Origin: Apostichopus californicus
Lineage: Eukaryota; Echinodermata; Holothuroidea; Aspidochirotida; Stichopodidae
DNA: 36,643 nucleotides
Direction: 5' to 3'
Assembly (NCBI GenBank): GCA_020650975.1
Contig: JAIPMN010001052.1
Span: 1-36,643 of the forward strand
Position 1 is the stretch's first letter. Each line of letters opens with the position of its first letter. Shown here piece after piece: positions 1-11,084 of the stretch. The notes beneath the pieces were generated by a model. The model was not told the origin of the DNA, made no database searches, and was given only the letters and a program-made list of their open reading frames with translations. The position numbers and the translations under genes are program-made.

Positions 1-110
1 GGTTAAGTAAGGGTTTCCAGGTACACATCATGCTACATGTGGTAATGGAGACTGCATAATAAAAATATTTTAAGGGACATTTGCGGTATCATTGGAGAAT
101 GGCTAAGGCA

Positions 111-137
111 GGGAGGTGGGGGAGGAGGGGGGGCGGG
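111..137 (+). other. G-quadruplex-capable G-rich tract in ACP7 intron
   Basis: Four G runs of three or more are separated by loops of 4, 4 and 1 bases on the plus (coding) strand. This fits the G3+N1-7 pattern. It lies about 110 bp upstream of the 37-nt microexon. The rest of 1-248 looks like plain intron. Confidence 0.5.
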
Positions 138-248
138 AGGTGACATATACAACTCTTTCTTTGATAAAAATGCAATTATATGACATCATGGCTTTAGATA
201 TTTTACAACCACTTCAAAGCAAATAACACACTTGTAAACCATTTTCAG

Positions 249-285
249 GTGAAACGCTTCTTTGAAGAACTTTTCTACAAGTACG
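249..285 (+). CDS. ACP7: ACP7 exon (microexon, 37 nt)
   Basis: Acceptor TTTTCAG precedes 249 and donor GTGAGT follows 285. It encodes VKRFFEELFYKYG, with the last Gly codon split in phase 1. At 37 nt it is unusually short, but it is needed to keep the frame into the AHEH exon. Confidence 0.8.
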
Positions 286-3200
286 GTGAGTTATCGAAAT
301 AATCCCTTTGATCACATTTTTGGAAGCTTGTCTTAAGATATGACTTCCCCTTAGAATAAGTTCTCATCAAGATATCAAAGTAAAACGAACGATCCTCTGA
401 GTCTGGTGATCCTCTGCTGTACTACATTTACAAAGAAAGGGGAAAGAATATTTAAAAAAAACCCTTCCATGAACTTAAGATAAAGAGATGAAATGACTAG
501 ATCATAAGGTCAAAGGTCATTTGAAGATTAAACCTCTCCGCATGCCACCCATTCGTAGCTATGAACAGATCTTGATAGATGCTTACCTTAATCGACTACT
601 CTCTTTATAGTTTGAATAGGAAATGATTGCTGTACATTGGTGACTAATTTATGCAAAGCAAAAACAATCCATGGAATGTTTGGTGCAGACAAATTTTTTC
701 TTCACAATCAGTCTTTTAGAGATCTGAACCTAAAATATAAATGTAATGTCAGTAAACAGAAATGAAATTGGTTTCTCTGCTCTCTCGATACTTGTCTTCC
801 AATCAAGAAATGCACTCCAACCTACCAAGGCAATGTGCCCTATTGACCCAATTTAGGGTCACCAACTTCCATCCTATTTTACCATTCTAAAACCATCAAC
901 TGTATGCCTAGTATGTGGTTTCATCCATCTTGAATATATTAATGTTTACAAAACAACTGGTAAAGTCTTAAAGCACTGTCCCCTGTTGACCAAATTTAGG
1001 GTCACCAACACCTCCTTCTTGCTCTTCCACCCTGTTTGACCATTCTGAAGACCATCAGCTGTATGCTTAGTACATGTGGTTTCATCCATCTTGAATATAT
1101 TAATGTTTACAAAACAATTGGTAAAGTCTTAATGCACTGTCCCCTGTTGACTCAATTTAGGGTCACCAACACCTCCTTCTTTTTTATTCTTCGTACTTCA
1201 CCTTTCTAAAAACTAACGTCCGTAAGTCTGAAATCAGACTGTTTTCATCCATCTTGAATATATCGATGCATTAAATTAGGGTCTAGATACCATCAGCAAA
1301 TCCTGATATACCTAGTATTAAAGCCACGTTCTTATCTTGTTACCACGTAGGTGTCGACCTGGAATTATGGGCACATGAACACACCTATGAACGCATGTGG
1401 CCAGTATATGATGGAAAGGTATGTAAATATGTGTATAAACGAGTGAGTATTAGATGGGAGATATGCACTATTCTTATAAATCTCCTTAGTTTCGATCACA
1501 TGAGATAATGTATAGGACTTCATTGATTATATTGACTATTCAAGTATCTCATAACTTGGGTATTGGGTGTTGTATAATGTATAGTGAAAGTTTCTAGAGT
1601 TAAAAGTTGTGCTGGGCAGGTTTTTTTTTTCTTTTTACGCATGGATTGTAGCAAATGGTTTCTTCAGAGAAAAGTTTTCAAGTGTGACATCATTGATTAA
1701 GAAAGGAGGCACAATCTATTTGGTTCGGATAGGTCAGTTGGTTGCTAGAAAGAAACAAAAATGGCTGAATTTTGCTGCAGAGTATTTTTCCATAAAACTA
1801 CTTTTTATTATCTCAATACTACTTTTTATTCAAATAAAGAACTGAATGAAGGAAAAGATGGCTTGTCCTTGTATGTAACATTGTGTGGCAAGATGTGGTA
1901 ATGTGTGGTAATGCTGTTTGATAGATGTTGAGTTGAGTTACAGATTTTATGATATTATATAGTTTTATGTATGTTTTTCTGATTTGTGATTTATGAAGCA
2001 TGTCTATTGGTAACATGTATGGTAGGAACATATACTTGGTGTTTGGTCTTTACCTGTTTGAAATGATTATATTTTTTATTCAAAACATCCAACTGCTTCT
2101 TTAAGTTAATCCTTGCTTTGTTGATTTACTATTTTCTAATTTGTAGGGTTGTGTTCCTTCTGATAGCAGGGTCTCAATACATTAGTACTCCAGTACTAAT
2201 ACTCCAGTGTGAAAAATTGTGGCAAGACATGCTGTCACGTTTCATCTATTAAAACACTTTATCGGAATTAATTGTTGCGCTATTAAATTCTCCATTGTAT
2301 AAGAGTGTGCATATCTATTCACGACAGCTCTTAAAAGGTTGAATTTGCTGTTTTTTGTTTGTTTGTTTGTTTGTTTGTTGTTGCCTTATTACAAAGAAGA
2401 CAGTCATATATTTAATGGCATCCTAAGGAATAATACTGAAATGATCACTAGCATTGTCTAATGTAGACAGCTTGATACAATTGACTTCTCGTCAAGAGGG
2501 CCTGTAGGTAAGGCCTATGACATATTAAGATCGGTTAGTAACTGAACAAGGGAATAGCTGAGTGGGAAATTATATAAAGCACAAACTAGAAAAGAGCAAT
2601 GAAATTTCCTTGAGTAGAATGAGATTCAAACTTTGAAACCAGTGGTGACATACCTCAGTGGCAATTTTTAAACGTGACACGAGATTAAACCTGTCGTTTT
2701 TCAACAGGTATACAACGGGACAGTGAGACCGTACACAGACCCCAAAGCTCCGGTTCACATCATCACAGGTTCCGCGGTAAGTTTACTGCTACTATCCTTA
2801 GCATGTGTAACATTAACATACAACATTCTTGTATGAATAACAACATTATGCAAATTAATGGTCCACTTTTAATAATAAGTGAAGGACGAAACTTAGATTA
2901 GAAGAAGGAAAAAATGCAACATTCAGTTAAAAAGAGGTAAATGAGGCAATGGTGTAAATGAGAACGTCTGTAGAGGATGAGGAAGGGGGTGGCGGAGGGG
3001 ATCGAGAAATAGAGCAAAGGCCTTCATCCAGGGCTCATCCAGGGGCACAATTGGACAACCAGGTCTTATTTTTGGGTTTTCCAAACAGCATATTTGGTTA
3101 TCTGAAGATTATTTCAACTACATCATTTCCCAACTGTATGTTGTCTGTTCTTCCAGGGCAATCGAGAGAGACATGATGGATTTGGACCCCAGAAAGAGTG

Positions 3201-4407
3201 GTCAGCATTCCGCAGTTCAGACTATGGATACACCAGGATGTTTATCCACAATGCAACTCACCTAAGTTTAGAGCAGGTCTCTGATGACCAGGTACGTTTT
3301 TTTTTAATCTCTACCTGGCGTTGGTTTGTGCATGTCAGAGCAGCGCAATGGTGACCAGGTATACCTGTAGGCCAATCTGCTCCTGGGCATATAAAGTCTT
3401 ATTAATATCACAGAAGGTAAAGGGAAAAGACTGCTTTCACATGGCATTAATTTATATGCTAGGTCACTGCAAGGTCAACCTCAATGGACTAGGTCACTGC
3501 AAGGTTAAGATCATCAGCATCAAGTAGATTGCTGCAAGGTCAACCTCATTAGCATCGACTAGGTCACTGCAAGGTCAACCTCATTAGCATCGACTAGGTC
3601 ACTGCAAGTTCAACCTCATTAGCATCGACTAGGTTGCTGCAAGGTCAACCTCATTAGCATCGACTACTGTAGGTCGCTGCAAGGTCAACTACATTAGCAT
3701 TGACTAGGTCACTGCAAGGTCAACCTCATTAGCATCGACTAGGTCGCTGCAAGGTCAACCGCATGAGCATTGACTAGGTTGCTGCAAGGTCAACCTCATT
3801 AGCATCTACTAGGTCACTGCAAGGTCAACCTCATTAGCATTGACTAGGTCGCTGCCAGGTCAACCGCATTAGCATCAACTAGATTGCTGCAAGGTCAACC
3901 TCATTAGCATCGACTAGGTCACTGCCAGGTCAACCGCATTAGCATCAACTAGATTGCTGCAAGGTCAACCTCATTAGCATCGACTAGGTCACTGCAAGGT
4001 CAACCTCATTAGCATTGACTAGGTCGCTGCAAGATCAACCTCATTAGCATTCACTAGGTCGCTGCAAGGTCAACCTCATTAGCATCGACTAGGTCGCTGC
4101 AAGGTCAACCTCAGCAGCATCAACTGCTCTTAAGTCCAGACAGGGGCATCTAACAATGCAGCATATTATTATTACAGTTAGTACAACAACAAAAAATTGT
4201 GGGAAAAGAAACAGTTGTAGGATGTTAGCATTTCGTCTGTGAGTTTCCATTAGCAAGGGATGACAGAAATGCAGTATATGTTTATATATACACACAGCAA
4301 ACACCTATCAATATATTATCAATGTTTTTATTTTCTTACAGGGAGGAAAAATTGTGGACAGCATTACCGTCATTAAACATAAACATGGATTTGATTCATG
4401 GCAGTAG
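249..4407 (+). CDS. ACP7: ACP7-type purple acid phosphatase, 3' part (5 exons)
   Basis: Joined exons 249-285, 1351-1418, 2708-2776, 3157-3291 and 4342-4407 encode the last 124 residues plus TAG of an iron/zinc purple acid phosphatase. These metallophosphoesterases hydrolyse phosphate monoesters and are usually secreted or lysosomal. Visible landmarks are ELFYKYG, then AHEHTYERMWPVYDGK. The two His of AHEH correspond to the GHxH metal ligands of the family, and the YER that follows is diagnostic. Next come APVHIITGSAGN, SDYGYTRM and VSDDQGGKIVD, the order found at the C-terminus of vertebrate ACP7. All junctions have GT-AG borders and consistent phases (1, 0, 0, 0). The catalytic core and signal peptide lie upstream of the window, so the start is not visible. 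Plant-type purple acid phosphatases share the motifs, but the C-terminal match favours the animal ACP7 branch. Confidence 0.9.
825..1275. repeat. Three tandem copies of a ~152-bp unit in ACP7 intron
   Basis: The segment TTTAGGGTCACCAAC recurs at about 852, 1005 and 1156, each time followed by CTTC-rich sequence, an ATCAGCTGTATGC-like stretch and then CATCCATCTTGAATATAT. The first two copies also share a TTAATGTTTACAAAACAA tail. The third is the most diverged. I see no open frame. Confidence 0.8.
1351..1418 (+). CDS. ACP7: ACP7 exon with AHEHTYER metal-ligand motif
   Basis: Acceptor ACGTAG precedes it and donor GTATGT follows. It encodes VDLELWAHEHTYERMWPVYD plus GK. It carries the last pair of metal-binding His residues of the purple acid phosphatase site and ends in phase 0. 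Confidence 0.92.
2353..2379. repeat. (TTTG)n microsatellite
   Basis: About six uninterrupted TTTG units lie in the ACP7 intron between the AHEH exon and the VYNGTV exon. The rest of that intron (1419-2707) shows no coding signal. Confidence 0.9.
2708..2776 (+). CDS. ACP7: ACP7 exon (VYNGTV...HIITGSA)
   Basis: Acceptor CAACAG, donor GTAAGT, 69 nt, phase 0 at both ends. It encodes VYNGTVRPYTDPKAP then VHIITGSA, which matches the region of vertebrate ACP7 just before the C-terminal lobe. Confidence 0.92.
3157..3291 (+). CDS. ACP7: ACP7 exon (GNRERHDG...VSDDQ)
   Basis: Acceptor TTCCAG, donor GTACGT, 135 nt, phase 0. It encodes 45 residues including WSAFRSSDYGYTRMFIHN and LSLEQVSDDQ. The first residues (GNRERHDG) replace the GCEER-type sequence of mammalian ACP7. 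Confidence 0.93.
3313..3390 (+). repeat. Dispersed repeat copy A (ACP7 intron)
   Basis: This shares an imperfect but clear pattern with 4413-4490: TTGTGCATGTCA, then a GCAA-containing stretch, then GACCAGGTATA, CC-GTAGG and a CCTG-rich end. It begins about 20 bp after the donor of the preceding exon. Confidence 0.55.
3461..4125. repeat. 35-bp minisatellite, 19 copies, with DR5-like AGGTCA pairs
   Basis: The array fills most of the last ACP7 intron. The unit begins AGGTCACTGCAAGGTCAACC and continues TCATTAGCATCGACT. Copies start at 3461, 3491, 3526, 3561, 3596, 3631, 3671 and then every 35 bp to 4091. The first copy is 30 bp and the sixth is 40 bp. Copies 12-13 and 14-15 form a nearly identical 70-bp pair, so the array grew partly by two-unit duplication. 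Six copies (1, 4, 8, 11, 14, 16) hold a perfect AGGTCA-N5-AGGTCA. Others vary the first half-site (AGGTCG, AGGTTG, AGATTG) and keep the second. Confidence 0.97.
4342..4407 (+). CDS. ACP7: ACP7 terminal exon with stop
   Basis: Acceptor CTTACAG precedes 4342. The exon encodes GGKIVDSITVIKHKH then GFDSWQ and the TAG stop at 4405-4407. A repeat-like sequence begins only a few bases after the stop (see 4413-4490). An ATTAAA at 4627-4632 could be a polyadenylation signal, but nothing confirms the transcript end. Confidence 0.9.
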   Translation, partial: GGKIVDSITVIKHKHGFDSWQ

Positions 4408-4412
4408 TCATA

Positions 4413-4490
4413 GTGGCCGTGGCTTGTGCATGTCAAACTGCAACGGCCCAAATGATAACTGACCAGGTATAACCGGTAGGCAGTAGCCCC
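4413..4490 (+). repeat. Dispersed repeat copy B (after ACP7 stop)
   Basis: This copy lies in the same orientation as 3313-3390 and starts six bases after the ACP7 stop, so it probably forms the start of the 3' UTR. It shares CTTGTGCATGTCA and GACCAGGTATA with copy A. Confidence 0.55.
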
Positions 4491-6467
4491 TGAGCTTTAC
4501 CAGTCATCAACGTTTGGAGCTACTCTATTTGCCAGAAACAAAATTAACTGTAGTGTGAAGTGTAAATCATCCATTTCGTCAATTGCATATTATTTCGTTC
4601 CTTTTGGCTTTTTTTACAGCCACATAATTAAAAAGAATGTTTTTCTGCGTTGTTTCAAATTTTAGGTAACAGTCCAATGAGAGAGAGATATGTGATACCA
4701 TTAATACTAATAGTAGGAATGTTATAACAGAGTGAGAGAAATGTTAAATGCAATATGTGTGACTATAGATAGATGAAACAGTTTATGAAAAGTTGTATGT
4801 GTATAATATTCTGTGAAAATACTTTCAGTGCAATGGAGGAGGTCGGTTTAGTTTTGAAGCATTTCACGATGGTATAGACCGTCTATCCCTTCTTGGTAAA
4901 ACATTATCATAATTGGCCTACGTCACCCGATTGAACTTTTCAGTAAAACAGGTTGCAAAACATGTGAGGGTACAAATTAGCCAAATACAAATGGAGGGTA
5001 CTAGGTTCGATAAGAAAGTGGAAAAATAATTTTTTTTTTTTTTATATCTTCAACTGATCTTAATCATATATTTACCCATTTTTCTTTTACAAGAAAGACA
5101 GGCGTCATATGTTGATCAAAGTAGTATCTAATTCTTTTTACACACAAAATATGGAAAGCTATACTTTTTCTTTTTTGAATTCATATGCAATTTCTGTCCT
5201 ACAGAGTTAAATGGAATGACTTGTTATTCTTTCACAAGTAACCATAAGTATACCATAATTCCATTATTGATAATCTCAACGAGATTTGGCAGTGGGCCAA
5301 AGTAACAATTTAGGTATCAGGTTTATTGTCAAGGTCATTTGCAAAAACAATGCAGCAATATGCAAAGAACATCTAAGAATGAAAACTCATATTAATATAT
5401 TTTATTGTAATCTATATATGTGTCATTGTATAGTTTCTTTTTCTTTTTTCTTTTTTCCTTCATATTTTATTTTATTTTTCATTACGATTGTTACAGTAGT
5501 CTCTCACAATATTTCTAAGAACAACAGGATATATTCCTGGACATTCAGACAATACCAATAGGCAGCTAGATGGAAGGTGGCCTCTTTCCCTGTCGTGCCC
5601 TCATATGAAATGGACAAAATATGTTACTACAGTATGTAATTTATATATTCATTAAAATAGCTTTACTATGTTGAGGGTGCAGCGTGGAATTTTGCATATA
5701 TGAAGATATTTGAAAACTGCACCTTTGTGCACTGAGTAGCACATACCAAACATTTGCCAGCCTTTACCAATTTTATTGACCCCCCTCAGCCAACCTCACT
5801 CCATCCAGCCCTCCGCCCACCTCCGCCCATCCCTGTAACATGACTGTCCCCTTTCTATCATGAAAAGAAACAAAATCTTGCCTTTCAGTTTTCAACAAAG
5901 ATTTGTATTTTTAGCTAGATGTGTTTTAGAAGTTATTTGCATATGGTTACTTCTTGTTTATTGTTTATGTAATGGCTGTCCATTTTCTTTTTCCATTTTC
6001 TTTGATTTAATTCTGGGAGGGTTCAATTCATGGATTTAATACCTCAGTTATGTTGGTTGCATGTCGTTTAAATATGTTTGTATTTGCCCATGCTGCAAAG
6101 CAAGATTTTTCTTGAATTTTTTCATGAATATGAGTTATTATAATTGGTTTTCAGGAATTTTAAAGAGCTTTACGTTATCCACAATGAGCCGTCCATCTGC
6201 ATGTTATATGTAAATTTCATTTCTTATGTTATATATGTTAAGATTGGTTTAAAATTTTTACTTGTGCTTCAATTAGCCCACTGATTTTTATTCAAATGGT
6301 GGTGTCTCCTACCATTTTTATCTACTAAATATCTCATTCAAACTTTAGCAACAAAGAAGAAAGAGTTTGAAAATCAATGTCTGCCTGGTAACAGATTTTT
6401 TATTTTTTTTATTTTTTTGCTGTTTGTGGAGTTAATTAACCAATGGATGACATATTTAAGATATATT

Positions 6468-6657
6468 GATATCTTCCTTAGAAGTGAGGTTAGAACTGAC
6501 TGGTTTCCAAGACACATAATTTGCAATATATCAAATTTTATTTGATCAATATCAAATTTTATTTGCAATATATCAAATTTTGATATCTCCCTTAGAAGTG
6601 AGGTTAGAACTGACTGGTTTCCAAGACACATAATTTGCAATATATCAAATTTTATTT
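6468..6657. repeat. Direct repeat, two ~75-bp copies
   Basis: The copies at 6468-6543 and 6582-6657 are nearly identical and share TTAGAAGTGAGGTTAGAACT and GACACATAATTTGC. They are separated by a short TATCAAATTTTATTTG-rich linker that is itself made of repeated pieces. An 88-codon minus-strand frame crosses it only because of the repeats. Confidence 0.9.
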
Positions 6658-9600
6658 CAATATTTGTTAGTATAAAATAGTATGTTGATGTTTGTTATTA
6701 CCTTTCAAATGCCTGGGTGGACATCATGTTTGGTGAGGGAGGGGGTGTGGTGTTGGTTAGCTTATAATTGACGGCATTTTAAAAAAAAAAAAAATTTATA
6801 GAATGCCCTCTTTCAAAGTCTGTTTGATATTGGTAACACTAATATTGTTGTCACTACATTTTGCAGCCTATGAATCAGTGAAATATTACTGAAATATTAA
6901 GAAAACTGAAGTAGCGGTTTTCGATTGAGAATGGTATTGTGGGTAATGTTTGTAGTTGGTAACCAGGGTATTTTATTCTGTTCTATTGCCAGACCAGAGT
7001 TGCAAAGTCTCTGGTTGTTGCACTGTTCAATTTTTGTTCAAAGTGAAATGTCTTCCCAGTTACTGTAAGAAGTGTTTTCATTATATAATTTTATCATAGT
7101 ATTTTGGTGCATATACAGTGTGACTATAACTTGTTGATGCTACAGAATTACTACTTAAAAGTTAACCTATTTTATCTTTGAATATATACAGATATCATAT
7201 AGCAGCTGAAAAAGAAAACGTATTGTTTTAAGGTCATCAATGCTGGACAGTAATGGTCTAAGGGAGTCAATTTTGAGAAATTTTTCACTGAATCATACAT
7301 TCCTGGTGTTTCAGACTGGAGATAATTACTCCCAGGCATTGAGTAGTGCCATATGCATTCAATTAAATTTATAGAGTATAAAAAGGGTTTTTATCAAAGA
7401 TGACCAAGATATATAGATGTTGATATATTTTGGTAGGATTTTCAGCACATTTGAACACTCGCAGAAAATCCTATGGATCTATCAGTGCTTTCAAAATTTT
7501 TTTTTTTTTTGTAGATGGGGGAGAGGATGAGGGTGGAGGCTTTTATTAATTTGGCTCTCTCTTTTTATGAAGCTAAGCTGGCTTTATATGAACACTTGTG
7601 ACAATGTACTAACCTTCAACCATTCCGATATATGATATCAACAAGTTATAAACCGATTGATCAAGTGCAAGAATCGTTCTTATTCATTTTAAAAGCTTCA
7701 AGATGCATTTTCTTTTGGTGTAATGAGGTAGCTGATAATATTTTTAGCTACCTTGTCTTCCTTCCAATGGTCACATATGATGCCAGCAGATTGTAACAAA
7801 TTTTAAAGCAATATAAAGTTTAACATGTAACCATGTACAGTAAACTCCATAGGATTGGACAGTGATAATGATTTGATTTGTCACAGCTATATGCATTTCC
7901 ACTGTGCTTAAAGGCATTGAAGACTCGCCCCAAACCGTGTGCCGCCCTCTGAAAAAGTTAACTTTCCTTGCTTGCAAGTGAAGTTTTTTTCTTATCGCTA
8001 CAAAATGCAGACAGTCATGAAAGGTGATACCTTGTTATCTTTTATCTGGACCTGAGATGTCCATCGCTGCTTTGTACACTGTGTTGTGGGTATTGACGGT
8101 AGCTGCATGTATTGACTGTACACTAGTGTCTAAATACTGACGGTAGCAAGCTGTGTGTGTATTTTCTGAGATCGATGGTGGTGTCTAACACTTCTGTTAC
8201 ACCTCATTCGAAAGTAGGTCAGATTACCGGCATCAGACGTTTCTTTGTGCGAGAGTCTTCACACCCTTTAAGATATATAAAGCAGCGAGCAGTTCTTTTG
8301 TATCAAACATCACAAATGTATGCAGATAAATGTCATATTTGGAATAGGATATATAAACAATGGAAATAAAGGTACACAATTACACCAAAGAAGAAAAAGT
8401 TTCTTTTCTTTATTTTTTTCATCACCTGTTCTTTAGTTGATTCTTTGAAAGGAAGAACTTTGCAAATGATTCTTGCTGTTCAGTTCAATGGAGATGTCAC
8501 TTTTGTGATGATTATTCCTAAATGACTAGTTTGGTTGAAGGCACGGTCATTCAGTACAGGGTTTAGGGGAAGGGGAGGTAATTTTAGGAGCTCTTCTGTA
8601 TAATTTCAACTGACATGCCCATAAAATGAGCTGAAAATTTTACAAAGAGAGATGTGAAATGAAGGCAAAAGTCTATTCCACGATCATTTTGTCAAGCTTG
8701 ATTGTATATGAAAGGAGTTGTAGTGCCATGACATTGTTAATATCTGAAAGTGACTGAAAATACAACTATAGTGGCTTACCACAACTGTTTACTATGGGAA
8801 CAACATCGAAAATCTAGACCGTGGGTCCTGAATTAGTTTTCTACGAGGCCAGAGAGGAACAGGGGCAGGAATAAATGCAGTCTCACTATAATAACTAGAT
8901 GGTAAAGTACGTAGAGTGGACTAGTAGGGTGCTCAAGACTAAGGCCACAAGGGCCCACATTCGTGCAAAGCTCGGGGGGAATGATTTTTTTTCTGCAGTC
9001 TAGATTGGAATGTTTCTGGCCTCTGCTCTGAAATTCTCAGTGATTGAATTAGGCAAGTCAGATCTCAATTAATGCAGAGAGGTAGATCACAAACCCATCA
9101 GAAAGTACTAATACAATCGAATCGTGAATAAAAGTAAATATAACGAAAAATAAAGGCCTAAAATAAAATAATAGCAGCAAGAATATTTAAGTCTCCATTT
9201 CTTTTATTTACAGGTTAACTCAGGCGTAAAGCTAGAGCAGGTTTTTAACTGAAAGCAGGAATGAAAATGTTGCTTTTAAGTAAAAGCAAAGAAATGCAGA
9301 TACATTCTGAAAAATGCTACAAAAACAATGCAAAAGAAAGCCAAAAGTTACAGAAGAATGTGAAAACAAAATGTATATACATGTACCCCTATGCAACCTC
9401 CAATTGTCATATGATTTTTGCTGATTCCATTCAAAAGTAGTTTTCATCATGTCACATATCGTGCATTCATCTCTCTAACAAGACAATCCAATGAAGTTTC
9501 CTTCGCCTTTTACTACCATGTATCAGATTTTGAAGGAAGAAGTGTTACCCTCAGATAAATTACCAACCAGTATTTGTCAGGCAGTTCTGAGTTTGACAAA

Positions 9601-10152
9601 TTTTGACCTCGGCGAAGAATGGTGCAATATAACAAACTTTAAAGTCCTTTTGGGGGAATTTATGCCCATATAAATATGACAATCACTATACAAGACCAAC
9701 AGAAGACCATTGTGAACAACATTTGAGCTAAACATTGAATTCAAGGCTGCAAGTTTTGCCATAGATCACTCCAAAAAAAAGAAAGAGATAACCCACTTTG
9801 ACCAGCAATATCCTTAGAATAAGTAGCCTCCTTCCAGGCTGAATGCAAAGGGAAAAAACTCCTGACAACCTTTTTCCATACTGACCCTGGGAGGGTGTGG
9901 GCCAATAATATTTGTGCTCTCAAGACATTTGCAAGTTTGCTTCTTCATTAAATTACACAACGAAGAAGGTAACAGAATGAACGATTCAACCTCAACCTCC
10001 ATAAGCATTTTCATCGATGACTGATATTCTCTTGGACTTTTGCAAAGAGTTGGCTGATTAATTGGTGTAAATATTAGCAGGTTTACTCAGTTAAATCAAG
10101 AGGAATCCATTGAATAAAGATGACTTAGATATTTGTGTATGCTTAACGAGTG

Positions 10153-10158
10153 TTTATT
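10153..10158 (-). terminator. Candidate GNMT polyadenylation signal
   Basis: A minus-strand AATAAA (TTTATT on plus) lies about 770 bp after the GNMT stop. A weaker ATTAAA is nearer, at 10500-10505. Which one is used cannot be read from sequence alone. Confidence 0.35.
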
Positions 10159-10327
10159 TACAAGGTGCTACTTAGTTAAGACATGAAGCGGGAGATTGTG
10201 CACATAACAACACCATGGTGAAATAATATAAGAAGCCTTAGATGAATAACACACATACTATATGATAAGACAGTTGGTTACATAATAACTTAGTTCTGTG
10301 GCCTGGCGTGAGATCAGTTGTTCCTTC

Positions 10328-10612
10328 GAGGGGTGGATCCAGGAATTTAAAGGTGTGGCAATGGGATTCTTGAAGCCAACTCCCATGTAGGAGGGGGGGG
10401 TCCTCTCATGTACAGACAAAAATATCATTTTGGCCGTGTATTCTGAGACATAGTTAGCTACGTTATTAGCTCTACTCGCAAGATTGTGCTGATAATACTT
10501 TTAATTTTCTGTGCTGGTTGAAATGTGGAGTCTACACTTCCCACTCCATCCCCGTCAAACCCCTCCCTCCCTCCCCCAACCCCCCCCCTCCACTCTTGGA
10601 TCTATGCCTGCC
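10328..10612. mobile_element. Possible degenerate hAT-like element
   Basis: The left end GGGGTGGATCCAGGA and the right end CTTGGATCTATGCC are loosely inverted and enclose G-rich and C-rich stretches, as in small hAT derivatives. No clean target duplication is visible, so this is only a suggestion. Confidence 0.3.
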
Positions 10613-10921
10613 TTCAGATCTCTTCCCAAAGTAATAATGCAATTGTCTTTCAACTTTATCAACCTCTATTAAGTATATTGAATAAAAACACACATAGCTT
10701 TATGATGACTCGACAAAGGTTCCACGTAACGTAACCAACATTCTTAGCTGTCAAATTTCTCATTATCAGTGATATACCACCTTCAATTGTTCCACTGTTC
10801 TCTTACATGTGGTGTACAGTAACAATTTAACCATTTTAAGTAACAAGCTGAACAATCCAGTTATTTTCCAGTTTTCTATTTCAATGCTAGCTTCAACCAA
10901 CGTACTTCTAAGCTCGAGCTC

Positions 10922-11084
10922 TCAGAACGGCTTGTGAATTACGTGAACGTAGTAGGAGGGTGTTTCGTTCTCGCGATACGGCTGAAAGTCTCCATATACC
11001 TCGTGCTTGGCGTCCTGTCCGAAAGTCTCCTTCAGTAACTCAGTGAAAGCATTCAGACGATGAGGATAATAGGACAAGCGAAAT
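10922..11084 (-). CDS. GNMT: GNMT terminal exon 5
   Basis: Acceptor CCTCGGTAG precedes it on the minus strand. It encodes [20 protein letters not shown], then [10 protein letters not shown] and [10 protein letters not shown], ending in TGA at 10922-10924. The C-terminus is two residues shorter than in mammals. Confidence 0.95.

Larger units (their letters stand above)
4408..10152. other. Gene-poor spacer between ACP7 and GNMT
   Basis: No exon with conserved protein content was found on either strand. Open frames here are short (under about 95 codons) and low in complexity. The spacer holds poly-T near 5031-5043, poly-A near 6780-6794, poly-T near 7496-7511, a direct repeat at 6468-6657, and an AATAAA at 8365-8370 (plus) with no gene clearly attached. 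ACP7 and GNMT are convergent across it. Confidence 0.6.

Noticed and set aside
3461..4125. CRISPR array
   Set aside because: The units are contiguous, with no spacers and gradual variation between copies, in a eukaryotic intron. It is a minisatellite.
6374..6640. Minus-strand frame with internal repeats
   Set aside because: It is the translation of a direct DNA repeat (6468-6657), low in complexity, with no recognised protein.
8365..8370. ACP7 polyadenylation signal
   Set aside because: It would need a 3' UTR of about 4 kb; the nearer ATTAAA at 4627 is as likely, and nothing decides between them.
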